Source of the DNA: an uncultured Bacteroides sp.
GTDB taxonomy: Bacteria > Bacteroidota > Bacteroidia > Bacteroidales > Bacteroidaceae
Length of the DNA: 64,000 bases
Assembly: GCA_900755095.1 (NCBI GenBank)
Contig: CAAEFE010000125.1
Coordinates: 1-64,000, forward strand
Reading direction: 5' to 3'
Within the stretch, counting starts at the first letter, position 1. Every line of letters begins with the position of its first letter. Below, piece after piece: positions 56,079 to 64,000 of the stretch. The notes beneath the pieces were generated by a model. That model saw only the letters and a program-made list of their open reading frames with translations. It was not told the DNA's origin and ran no database searches. The position numbers and the translations under genes are program-made.

Positions 56079-56702
56079 TTATTCTTCCGGCTCTTCACTA
56101 CCTTTTAATATAGGTAGGCAAATGTGATATTTGACAGCTAAGATGCGGGTCAGGAATACCGCCAGTCCGCCAATCAACTGACAGGCGTATGATTCCAGAC
56201 CTGCAACGTCGCACAGCCAGTATGCAATACCGCCTACAACGCAGGCCATTGCATAAATTTCTTTTCGGAAGATAAGAGGTATTTCATTGATAAATACGTC
56301 ACGAATCACTCCACCGGCTGCTCCTGTAATGCTACCCATGATAATAGCCACCCAGAAAGGATAACCTAAAGCAATGCTCTTGCCTACACCTACCACGGTA
56401 AACAATGCCAAGCCAATGGTATCGAAAATAAAGAAAGTATTATTGAGCCGGATGAGCCAACGTCCGAAACAGATTACCCACAGCAAAGCCAGTCCCGTAC
56501 AAATCAGATATATAGGGTCGGTCATCCACCCCGGTGTCACGTCGAGCAGGACATCACGAATAGTACCGCCACCGATAGCAGTAGCAAGTCCTACCACATA
56601 AGCACCAAACCAGTCGAAACGTTTCGCCGAAGCCAGCCGGATGCCACTTATAGCAAAGGCAAATGTGCCTATAAAATCAAGAATTTGAACGAATGTGGGC
56701 AT
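56079..56702 (-). CDS. TRIC-family cation channel (UPF0126, YicG-like)
   Basis: A 207-residue inner-membrane protein with seven helices in two similar halves. Each half carries the GGxxRD-type motif: GGGTIRDVL and AGGVIRDVF. Bacterial TRIC proteins form trimeric K+-type channels with those glycine-rich helices as pore lining (family knowledge). Divergent from the epimerase gene. Confidence 0.9.
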   Translation of the reverse strand: MPTFVQILDFIGTFAFAISGIRLASAKRFDWFGAYVVGLATAIGGGTIRDVLLDVTPGWMTDPIYLICTGLALLWVICFGRWLIRLNNTFFIFDTIGLALFTVVGVGKSIALGYPFWVAIIMGSITGAAGGVIRDVFINEIPLIFRKEIYAMACVVGGIAYWLCDVAGLESYACQLIGGLAVFLTRILAVKYHICLPILKGSEEPEE

Positions 56703-56752
56703 ATATTTGTTATTTTGTATGCAAAGTAACGAATAAATTCCGTAAGAAAATG

Positions 56753-56760
56753 TACTTTTG
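56753..56760 (+). promoter_or_regulatory. -7 promoter element of the 2-epimerase gene
   Basis: TACTTTTG, exact TAnnTTTG, 34 bases before the ATG at 56795. Confidence 0.58.
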
Positions 56761-56794
56761 CTTCACGAATTAAACCGAATAAGATAGAAACAAT

Positions 56795-57880
56795 ATGAAA
56801 ATAACAATTGTTGCGGGGGCACGCCCCAATTTTATGAAGATAGCTCCCATTACACGCGCTATTGAAGCCGCACGGGCGCTGGGTAAAAGTATCTCTTACC
56901 GACTGGTATATACAGGAAGGAAAGACGATACAAGTCTGGATGCTTCTCTCTTTTCGGACCTCGACATGAAAGCTCCTGATGTTTATCTGGGAGTGGAAAG
57001 TAGTAATCCAACGAGTTTGACAGCCGGAATCATGGTAGCCTTCGAACAGGAGCTGACGGAGAATCCGGCACACGTAGTCCTTGTGGTAGACGACTTGACC
57101 GCAACCATGAGTTGTGCCATCGTTGCCAAGAAACAAGGTATCAAGGTAGCACATCTCGTAGCCGGAACCCGTTCTTTCGATATGAAAATGCCAAAAGAAG
57201 TCAACCGCATGATTACAGACGGACTATCCGACTATCTGTTCACAGCCGGCATGGTTGCCAACCGTAACCTGAACCAGACGGGAACAGAAAGCGAAAACGT
57301 ATATTATGTAGGCAACATTCTGATTGATGCCATCCGCTACAACCGGAACCGTTTGCTCAAACCTATATGGTTTTCCGTATTGGGGCTGCAAGAGGGAAAT
57401 TATCTCTTGCTCACCCTCAACCGTCGCGTATTGCTAAACAACAAAGAGAATCTGCGTCAGTTGCTGAAAACAATCATTGAAAAATCTGCCGGTATGCCTA
57501 TCGTAGCACCGCTGCACACATACGTACGAAATGCCATCAAAGAATTAGGCATCGAAGCTCCGAACCTCCACATAATGCCTCCGCAGAATTACCTGTTCTT
57601 CGGTTATCTGATAAACAAGGCAAAAGGAATCATAACAGATTCAGGAAACGTAGCCGAAGAAGCGACCTTCCTGGGTATTCCTTGTATCACGCTCAACACG
57701 TATGCCGAACATCCGGAAACGTGGCGCATGGGAACCAACGAACTTGTCGGAGAAGATCCTGCTCTGCTTGCCAAAACAATGGATACACTGATGCACGGTG
57801 AATGGAAACGTGGCGAACTTCCCGAACGTTGGGACGGACGTACCGCAGAGCGTATTGTACAGATACTTACGAGCAAATAA
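56795..57880 (+). CDS. UDP-N-acetylglucosamine 2-epimerase (non-hydrolysing) homologue with altered active site
   Basis: A 361-residue GT-B fold enzyme of the WecB family, which interconverts UDP-GlcNAc and UDP-ManNAc. Hallmarks are GARPNFMKIAP at the start, PKEVNRMITDGLSDYLF, ITDSGNVAEEATFLGIP and the AEHPETWRMGT end block. The canonical HVEAGLR motif reads HLVAGTR, so the active-site Glu is replaced by Val, and VHGDT reads VVDDL. The enzyme may be slow, have another substrate, or have lost this reaction. No dehydrogenase (WecC) is adjacent. It could supply ManNAc-type sugars to blocks A or B, but this is not shown. A 22-base repeat array begins at its stop codon. Confidence 0.8.
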   Translation: MKITIVAGARPNFMKIAPITRAIEAARALGKSISYRLVYTGRKDDTSLDASLFSDLDMKAPDVYLGVESSNPTSLTAGIMVAFEQELTENPAHVVLVVDDLTATMSCAIVAKKQGIKVAHLVAGTRSFDMKMPKEVNRMITDGLSDYLFTAGMVANRNLNQTGTESENVYYVGNILIDAIRYNRNRLLKPIWFSVLGLQEGNYLLLTLNRRVLLNNKENLRQLLKTIIEKSAGMPIVAPLHTYVRNAIKELGIEAPNLHIMPPQNYLFFGYLINKAKGIITDSGNVAEEATFLGIPCITLNTYAEHPETWRMGTNELVGEDPALLAKTMDTLMHGEWKRGELPERWDGRTAERIVQILTSK

Positions 57881-57881
57881 C

Positions 57882-58080
57882 ATTTACCCGGCATGTTCCA
57901 TTCCGTTTCCCGGCATGGGACTGTTAGTTTCACGCCTTGAAACTAATAGTTTCACACCGGGAAACAAAGTGTTTCACACCGAGAAACCAACAGTTTCATG
58001 CCGGGAAACAAAAAGTGTCAAGTGTCGAAACAAAAAGTGCCCTACAACGAGAGCAAAGGTTTCAAATATCGGGACCGGGA
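57882..58080. repeat. Nine-unit 22-base dyad array after the 2-epimerase gene
   Basis: Units start at 57882 (23 bases), then at 57905, 57927, 57949, 57971, 57993, 58015, 58037 and 58059: exact 22-base spacing. The best units read GTTTCACACCGGGAAAC plus a five-base AACAA-like tail, so each holds a GTTTC-N7-GAAAC dyad. The last three are degenerate. The array follows the epimerase stop and fills half of the 366-base gap to the next gene. The other half holds its promoter (TAACTTTG at 58220-58227) and nothing else I can name. Confidence 0.85.
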
Positions 58081-58219
58081 GAACAAAGTGCTGAAACAGC
58101 CTTATCAAAAGGATTAACAAAGGAATATTCCTTGGATTACCGGGCGATATATGCTTGTAAACAACCAAAAACGATGGGTAAAAAAAGTTATATATTCTGT
58201 TATCCTTAGAGTTATTTGT

Positions 58220-58227
58220 TAACTTTG
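58220..58227 (+). promoter_or_regulatory. -7 promoter element of the DUF5686 gene
   Basis: TAACTTTG, exact TAnnTTTG, 19 bases before the ATG at 58247. Confidence 0.6.
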
Positions 58228-58246
58228 CAGCCCTACTACAAACGTT

Positions 58247-60823
58247 ATGATACAACGATATAACAAAATACTTATACTGTTCTTACTCGTATTGGTAGCT
58301 TCCAATGCTTTTGCGCAGCAAATTAAAGGGGTAGTCACTGATTCGGTTACCCACGAGCCATTGATGTATATCTCTGTTTACTACCAAGAAAAGAGAGATA
58401 TGGGTACTATCACCAATATTGACGGAGAATACAGTCTTGAAGCCCGCAGAAACGGAGGAACACTGGTGTTCTCCGCTGTAGGTTATATCAGTAAAACGGT
58501 TCGAGTCGGTTCCAACAATCAGACAGTGAACGTTAAGTTAGCTCCGGATAATGTGCTCCTGAACGAAGTTGTCGTGAAACCTCAAAAGGAGAAATATTCC
58601 CGCAAGAACAATCCGGCAGTGGAATTCATGAAGAAGGTAATCGAACACAAAAAGGCACAAGTCCTCGAAGTGAACGATTACTATCAGTACGACAAGTACG
58701 AGAAGATGAAAATGTCCATCAACGACCTCACACCGGAAAAGCTCGAAAAAGGTATCTACAAGAAATATTCATTCTTAAGAGATCAGGTGGAAGTGTCGGA
58801 AACAACCAATAAGTTGATTCTCCCTATTTCCGTACAGGAAACGTCCTCGCAAACCATCTACCGCAAAAATCCCGAAAACAAGAAAACGATTATCAAAGGA
58901 AAGAATTCCAATGGTATAGAAGAATTTTTCTCTACGGGAGATATGCTCGGCACTGTATTGAAAGACGTATTTGCCGACATCAATATCTACGACGACGATA
59001 TCCGATTGCTCCAGCAGCGTTTCGTCAGTCCGATCGGTAACAATGCCATCTCATTTTATAAATATTATCTGATGGACACATTGATGGTAAACAAGCGCGA
59101 ATGTGTCCACCTTACTTTTGTTCCGCAAAACTCGCAGGACTTCGGATTCACTGGACATCTGTATGTATTGAACGATTCTACTTATGCCGTTCAGAAATGT
59201 ACGATGAACCTGCCTAAAAAGACCGGAGTAAACTTCGTCAACCGTATGGACATCGTGCAACAATACGAGCAACTCCCTAACGGAAACTGGGTATTGGCGG
59301 ATGATGACATGACCGTAGACCTGTCCTGGAATTCCAACAAAACAGCAGGCGGATTGCAGGTGGAACGAACTACGAAATATAGTAATTATAAATTCGATCC
59401 TATCGAACAACGACTGTTCCGATTGAAAGGCAGCGTGATAAAAGAAGCGGATATGCTTTCGAAAAGCGATGAGTATTGGGCGAGTGTTCGTCAAGTACCG
59501 CTGACGAAGAAAGAAAGTTCGATGGATGTATTCGTTAACCGCCTCGAACAGATACCGGGATTCAAATACATCATCTTCGGAGCGAAAGCGCTGATCGAAA
59601 ACTTTGTGGAAACAGGAAGCAAAGGCCATCCGAGCAAAGTGGATATCGGTCCTATCAACACCATGATTTCGAGCAACTACATTGATGGTACCCGTTTCCG
59701 GTTAAGCGGCATGACAACAGCTCATTTCCATAAACACTGGTTCTTGAACGGATACGGAGCTTACGGTCTGAAAGACGAACGCTGGAAATATAGCGGTACG
59801 GTGACTTATTCGTTCAATAAACGCGATTATGTTGTCTGGGAATTCCCGAAACATTATCTTTCGGCTTCGTACAGTTATGACGTAATGTCTCCGATGGATA
59901 AATTCCTGTTCACAGATAAAGACAATATCTTCCTGTCGGTAAAAACAACGACAGTAGACCAGATGTCGTATATGCGCGATGCCACCATTAATTATGAACT
60001 TGAAACGCTGACAGGATTCGGAGTGAAAGCCATGCTGCGCCATCGTAACGACGAGCCTACCGGCAAACTGGAATATCTGCGCAATGATGCCGCGCAAACC
60101 CGTGTGCATGATGTCACGACTTCGGAAGCAAGTCTGACACTACGTTATGCTCCGGGCGAATCATTTGTCAACTCCAAACAACGCCGCGTACCTGTATCGC
60201 TGGATGCTCCTATCTTTACCCTGACTCATGCCATGGGTTTCAAAGGAGTACTAGGTGGAGATTATAGTTTTAACCGTACGGAAGCAAGTGTATGGAAACG
60301 TTTCTGGCTCCCCGCTTCCTGGGGAAAGATTGATTGTAGCGTGAAAGCAGGCGCAGAATGGAACACGGTTCCTTTCCCGTTGTTGATCTTGCCGGAAGCT
60401 AACTTGTCCTACATCACCCAGCGCGAAACGTTCAACTTGATTAATAACATGGAATTCCTGAACGACCGTTACGCTTCCATGTCATTATCTTATGATATGA
60501 ATGGAAAACTATTCAACCGTATTCCTCTTATCAAGAACTTGAAATGGAGGGAAATGTTCCGCGTACGTGCTTTGTGGGGAACATTGACGGATAAGAATAA
60601 TCCGTTTAAGAGCAACAATCCCGATTTGTTCCGTTTCCCGACACGCGACGGTAAGTTCACCAGTTTCGTGATGGACCCGAAAGTGCCTTATATTGAAGGA
60701 AGTGTAGGTATCTACAACATTTTCAAGTTGCTGCATGTTGAATATGTACATCGTTTCACTTATCGTGATAATCCGGGTATCAACAAAAACGGTATTCGTT
60801 TCATGGTATTAATGGTATTCTAA
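58247..60823 (+). CDS. DUF5686 outer-membrane protein with carboxypeptidase-regulatory-like domain
   Basis: An 858-residue exported protein (signal peptide 1-24). Residues about 26-105 form a carboxypeptidase-regulatory-like beta domain (GVVTDSVTHEPLMYISVYYQ), then a long soluble part (about 110-430) and a C-terminal beta-barrel-like region ending in an aromatic strand (GIRFMVLMVF). This matches the DUF5686 family of Bacteroidota, whose role is unknown. It lacks a TonB-receptor plug. It is followed by rarA after six bases, so the two may be co-transcribed. Confidence 0.85.
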   Translation: MIQRYNKILILFLLVLVASNAFAQQIKGVVTDSVTHEPLMYISVYYQEKRDMGTITNIDGEYSLEARRNGGTLVFSAVGYISKTVRVGSNNQTVNVKLAPDNVLLNEVVVKPQKEKYSRKNNPAVEFMKKVIEHKKAQVLEVNDYYQYDKYEKMKMSINDLTPEKLEKGIYKKYSFLRDQVEVSETTNKLILPISVQETSSQTIYRKNPENKKTIIKGKNSNGIEEFFSTGDMLGTVLKDVFADINIYDDDIRLLQQRFVSPIGNNAISFYKYYLMDTLMVNKRECVHLTFVPQNSQDFGFTGHLYVLNDSTYAVQKCTMNLPKKTGVNFVNRMDIVQQYEQLPNGNWVLADDDMTVDLSWNSNKTAGGLQVERTTKYSNYKFDPIEQRLFRLKGSVIKEADMLSKSDEYWASVRQVPLTKKESSMDVFVNRLEQIPGFKYIIFGAKALIENFVETGSKGHPSKVDIGPINTMISSNYIDGTRFRLSGMTTAHFHKHWFLNGYGAYGLKDERWKYSGTVTYSFNKRDYVVWEFPKHYLSASYSYDVMSPMDKFLFTDKDNIFLSVKTTTVDQMSYMRDATINYELETLTGFGVKAMLRHRNDEPTGKLEYLRNDAAQTRVHDVTTSEASLTLRYAPGESFVNSKQRRVPVSLDAPIFTLTHAMGFKGVLGGDYSFNRTEASVWKRFWLPASWGKIDCSVKAGAEWNTVPFPLLILPEANLSYITQRETFNLINNMEFLNDRYASMSLSYDMNGKLFNRIPLIKNLKWREMFRVRALWGTLTDKNNPFKSNNPDLFRFPTRDGKFTSFVMDPKVPYIEGSVGIYNIFKLLHVEYVHRFTYRDNPGINKNGIRFMVLMVF

Positions 60824-60829
60824 AAAATT

Positions 60830-62101
60830 ATGCAACCTTTAGCAGAACGGTTACGGCCAAAAACTTTGGATGAATATATCGGTCAGAAACACTTAGTTGG
60901 ACCGGGAGCCATCTTGCGGAAGATGATTGACGCAGGACGCATCTCTTCTTTTATTCTCTGGGGACCTCCCGGAGTAGGTAAAACAACTCTTGCACAGATC
61001 ATTGCCAACAAACTGGAAACGCCTTTCTATACTTTGAGCGCTGTAACTTCGGGTGTGAAGGATGTGCGCGAAGTGATAGACCGTGCCAAGAGCAACCGTT
61101 TCTTTTCGCAGTCCAGCCCGATTTTGTTTATCGATGAAATCCATCGGTTCAGCAAGTCGCAGCAGGACTCTCTGTTGGGAGCGGTAGAGAACGGAACAGT
61201 CACGCTGATTGGCGCAACAACGGAGAATCCGTCGTTTGAGGTCATCCGCCCTCTCCTATCCCGTTGCCAGCTTTATGTACTCAAATCTTTGGAAAAAGAA
61301 GATTTGCTGGAACTTCTGCAACGTGCCATCACCACAGATGCCATACTGAAGGAACGAAAAATTGAATTGAAAGAAACAACAGCTATGTTGCGCTTCTCCG
61401 GTGGAGATGCCCGCAAGCTGCTTAATATATTGGAACTTGTTGTGCAATCGGAGACGGAGGAAACAGTTGTCATCACCGATGAAATGGTGACCGAACGCTT
61501 GCAACAGAATCCACTGGCTTATGACAAGGATGGAGAGATGCATTATGACATTATCTCGGCTTTCATCAAGTCTATCCGCGGTAGCGATCCTGACGGAGCG
61601 ATCTACTGGCTTGCCCGTATGGTGGAAGGAGGCGAAGATCCGGCTTTCATTGCCCGCCGACTGGTGATCTCGGCTGCCGAGGATATTGGTCTGGCAAACC
61701 CGAATGCATTGCTTCTCGCTAATGCGTGCTTTGATACATTGATGAAAATCGGTTGGCCCGAAGGACGGATTCCTTTGGCTGAAACAACGATTTATCTGGC
61801 TACCAGTCCAAAAAGTAATTCGGCATACAGTGCGATTAACGATGCACTGGAGCTAGTCCGTTCAACCGGCAATCTGCCCGTCCCCTTACATCTGCGCAAT
61901 GCTCCGACTAAACTGATGAAGCAACTGGGCTACGGACAGGAATATAAATATGCACACAGCTATGAAGGTAACTTTGTCAAACAGCAATTTCTTCCGGACG
62001 AGCTGAAAGACAAACGAATATGGCAACCGCAAAACAATCCGGCAGAACAGAAACATGCCGAGCGAATGATACAGTTGTGGGGAGACAAATTTAAGAAATA
62101 A
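60830..62101 (+). CDS. rarA: Replication-associated recombination protein A (AAA+ ATPase)
   Basis: A 423-residue AAA+ protein related to MgsA/WRNIP1. Walker A is GPPGVGKTTL (residues about 45-54), Walker B is FIDEIHRF, sensor I lies in IGATTENPSFE, and the arginine finger region is LLSRC. The C-terminal part carries the tetramerisation domain (about 260-420) with GGEDPAFIARRL. It acts at stalled replication forks (family knowledge). Length is typical. Confidence 0.95.
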   Translation: MQPLAERLRPKTLDEYIGQKHLVGPGAILRKMIDAGRISSFILWGPPGVGKTTLAQIIANKLETPFYTLSAVTSGVKDVREVIDRAKSNRFFSQSSPILFIDEIHRFSKSQQDSLLGAVENGTVTLIGATTENPSFEVIRPLLSRCQLYVLKSLEKEDLLELLQRAITTDAILKERKIELKETTAMLRFSGGDARKLLNILELVVQSETEETVVITDEMVTERLQQNPLAYDKDGEMHYDIISAFIKSIRGSDPDGAIYWLARMVEGGEDPAFIARRLVISAAEDIGLANPNALLLANACFDTLMKIGWPEGRIPLAETTIYLATSPKSNSAYSAINDALELVRSTGNLPVPLHLRNAPTKLMKQLGYGQEYKYAHSYEGNFVKQQFLPDELKDKRIWQPQNNPAEQKHAERMIQLWGDKFKK

Positions 62102-62198
62102 GTGTTCGTAAAATAAGTCACTCCCTTCTGTAAGAGAAGCTAAAAGCACAATAAAGCAGTAGGAAACATTATAACATATTAATAATATTGAAATTGAA

Positions 62199-63155
62199 AT
62201 GAAGATTGTAGTTTTAGACGGCTATGCCGCCAATCCCGGAGATTTATCCTGGGAAGGTATGAAGGTGCTTGGAGAATGTACAATTTATGATCGTACAGCT
62301 CCGGAAGAGGTATTAGAACGTGCAGCCGGTGCAGAAGCAATTCTGACTAACAAGGTAATCATCAATGCAGACCACATGGCTGCACTGCCCGAACTGAAAT
62401 ATATCGGTGTGTTGGCTACCGGATACAATGTGGTAGACACAGCTGCTGCAAAAGAACGGGGAATCGTCGTTACTAATATTCCTTCATACAGCACCGCTTC
62501 CGTTGCTCAAATGGTATTTGCGCATATCCTGAACATCACTCAACAAGTGCAACACCACTCTGAAGAAGTGCATAAAGGTCGTTGGGCTAATAACAAGGAT
62601 TTCTGTTTTTGGGATACTCCATTGATGGAACTACGGGAAAAGAAAATCGGTCTGGTAGGACTGGGAAATACCGGATATACCACAGCGCGCGTTGCTATCG
62701 GTTTCGGTATGCAAGTGTATGCATTGACTTCCAAATCTCACTTCCAGTTGCCACCGGAAATCAAGAAGATGGATTTAGATCAGTTGTTCAGCGAATGTGA
62801 TATTATCAGTTTGCACTGCCCGCTTACTCCGGAGACACGCGAAATGGTAAATGCACGCCGTTTGGGTATGATGAAGCCGACAGCTATTTTAATCAACACC
62901 GGTCGCGGCCCGCTTATCAACGAACGAGACCTTGCAGACGCTTTGAACAATGGCAAGATTTATGCAGCCGGAGTAGACGTGCTTTCTACTGAACCGCCTT
63001 GTGCCGACAATCCATTACTAACTGCGAAGAACTGCTACATCACTCCGCACATTGCCTGGGCAACCATCGAGGCTCGTGAACGTCTGATGAATATTGCAAT
63101 CAGTAACCTTCAGGCTTACATTGCCGGAAAACCGGAGAATATAGTCAATAAATAA
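62199..63155 (+). CDS. D-2-hydroxyacid dehydrogenase (glycerate dehydrogenase-like)
   Basis: A 318-residue NAD(P)-dependent enzyme. The Rossmann motif is GLGNTGYTTARVA (near 149), the catalytic Arg is in LINTGRGPLINE, the Glu in GVDVLSTEPP and the His in ITPHIAW. It reduces 2-keto acids such as hydroxypyruvate or glyoxylate. The exact substrate is not decided by sequence. No partner gene is adjacent, and no strong promoter is seen in the 97-base gap. Confidence 0.9.
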   Translation: MKIVVLDGYAANPGDLSWEGMKVLGECTIYDRTAPEEVLERAAGAEAILTNKVIINADHMAALPELKYIGVLATGYNVVDTAAAKERGIVVTNIPSYSTASVAQMVFAHILNITQQVQHHSEEVHKGRWANNKDFCFWDTPLMELREKKIGLVGLGNTGYTTARVAIGFGMQVYALTSKSHFQLPPEIKKMDLDQLFSECDIISLHCPLTPETREMVNARRLGMMKPTAILINTGRGPLINERDLADALNNGKIYAAGVDVLSTEPPCADNPLLTAKNCYITPHIAWATIEARERLMNIAISNLQAYIAGKPENIVNK

Positions 63156-63194
63156 AAAGCGATATATCCGAAAGGATAGAAAAGGCTTATATAT

Positions 63195-63256
63195 AAAAAC
63201 TCCCCTCATTTAACTTCTCTACCATGACATAAAGAATTAAATAAGGGGAGTTTATT
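63195..63256. terminator. Bidirectional terminator between the dehydrogenase and cydB
   Basis: AAACTCCCCTCATTTAA (from 63197) pairs with TTAAATAAGGGGAGTTT (to 63253) with one mismatch, over about 17 bases. T-rich tracts follow on both strands (TTATTTGTT on plus, TTTTTATAT on minus). Confidence 0.8.
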
Positions 63257-63297
63257 TGTTCCTACAAGAATCTCAATTCGAAATTCTATGTGGACAA

Positions 63298-64000
63298 TTA
63301 ATATGAGTGTCCTCCTTCATCCATTTCTTTCTCGGTAATTTTGTGACGATCGATACTACGCCAAGCATAGAAAATATATGCAATTACGAATGGAACAAGA
63401 ATAGAGACATAGGCCATTGTCTTTAGTGTAAATTCGCTGGAACAGCTATTGGCTAAAGTTAATGAGCTTTGCAGGTCTGTATATGACGGATAATAAGCGG
63501 TATTGTTGTACCCTGCTACCAGCAATAAAGATAAAACAGTCAGTACCGTACCGATTCCCGTAAACCAGATTCCTTTATCAAACGTCTTTTTAAGCAATGT
63601 CTTTCCAATGCCGAAAAGAACCAGTACCACACCAATCAGGAATAAAGCCAACACTACCGGCATTTCGATAAAGTTAGTGAGATACTTATATGGCTGCATA
63701 TAAATTTCCTGTGTATCCGGATTAACGGCAAAGCCATCAGATACCAATGTACGAATGACAAATGCCAAAAAGAATACAAGGAACAAAACTGTATTATTTC
63801 GTACTGCACGACGACATTTATCGGTCAGCTCTTTATCATCAATATTATTAATGAAATAGAGAGATCCCAACACACGGGCAAGGAAGAAGACAGCCAATCC
63901 AAGAATAACATTCCAAATGTTGGTCAGTGCATCCAATCCGTGCCAGCCATTTCCCCAATGACTGATTACCGGCATAATGGTATCTGTCATATTGGCCTTA
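63298..64000 (-). CDS. cydB: Cytochrome bd ubiquinol oxidase subunit II, C-terminal part (partial)
   Basis: The last 230 or more residues of a membrane protein; the frame stays open to the window edge, so the N-terminus is missing. At least five hydrophobic helices are visible. GWHGLDALTNIWNVILGLAVFF and LVPFVIAYIFYAWRSIDRHKI match the C-terminal half of CydB in Bacteroides. With CydA it forms the high-affinity bd oxidase that reduces oxygen, allowing growth at nanomolar oxygen (family knowledge). cydA should lie just beyond the edge, upstream on this strand. Confidence 0.92.
   Translation of the reverse strand, partial: KANMTDTIMPVISHWGNGWHGLDALTNIWNVILGLAVFFLARVLGSLYFINNIDDKELTDKCRRAVRNNTVLFLVFFLAFVIRTLVSDGFAVNPDTQEIYMQPYKYLTNFIEMPVVLALFLIGVVLVLFGIGKTLLKKTFDKGIWFTGIGTVLTVLSLLLVAGYNNTAYYPSYTDLQSSLTLANSCSSEFTLKTMAYVSILVPFVIAYIFYAWRSIDRHKITEKEMDEGGHSY

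Noticed and set aside
57882..58080. CRISPR array
   Set aside because: Units are 22 bases head to tail with no constant repeat separated by unique spacers of 30 or so bases, and no cas genes are in the window.

Overview
The window looks like chromosomal DNA of a gut Bacteroides (Bacteroidota). The evidence is: Bacteroides-type promoters (-7 element TAnnTTTG, sometimes with TTTG 19-20 bases upstream) before many genes, few Shine-Dalgarno sites, a Na+-translocating NADH:quinone reductase operon, a large TonB-dependent receptor with a carboxypeptidase-regulatory-like plug, PAS-rich sensor kinases, and families largely confined to this phylum (DUF4248, DUF4373, DUF5686, DUF4251). I cannot name the species from sequence alone.

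Layout. 1-9.7 kb is mostly housekeeping on the minus strand: the 5' end of serC, a DbpA-like RNA helicase, the six-gene nqrABCDEF operon and a secreted bleomycin-hydrolase-type peptidase. At 9.9-12.3 kb lie an AT-rich acyltransferase and a BamA/TamA-like barrel. At 12.4-20.0 kb is polysaccharide block A: a half-length TolC-like protein, a Wzz/BY-kinase-like protein whose ATPase has lost its P-loop, an O-antigen ligase/polymerase and three glycosyltransferases. At 20.1-26.7 kb, mostly on the minus strand, is an accessory module: zinc amidase with an EF-hand-like loop, coiled-coil protein, HU-like protein, ATPase-nuclease, DUF4248, Toprim primase-helicase and a DUF4373 protein that resembles a replisome organiser. 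It carries two short-period CCGG-core repeat arrays. At 26.9-36.8 kb is a small HTH-like gene and then polysaccharide block B: Wzx flippase, six glycosyltransferases of three folds, and a NodB-like lipoprotein.

At 36.9-64 kb are mostly independent genes: two PAS sensor kinases, an EEP hydrolase, an Oar-like receptor, ettA, tRNA-Lys(TTT), a two-domain esterase, a MATE pump, an OmpA lipoprotein overlapping mtgA, an ECF sigma factor, lemA with an M48 protease, a TRIC channel, a divergent UDP-GlcNAc 2-epimerase homologue, a DUF5686 barrel, rarA, a hydroxyacid dehydrogenase, and cydB running off the edge.

How it works together. Blocks A and B together supply a polymerase, chain-length protein, flippase and many transferases. 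The window has no priming sugar-phosphate transferase, no nucleotide-sugar genes apart from the divergent epimerase homologue, no Wza, and no UpxY/UpxZ-type antiterminator. The two blocks may make one glycan, or block B may be a separate lfg-like protein O-glycosylation locus. The points most worth following are the phage-like replication/lysis gene set inside the glycan locus with its repeat arrays, the half-TolC plus pseudokinase export pair, a 22-bp dyad array after the epimerase gene, and a 50-bp inverted repeat flanking a promoter element.
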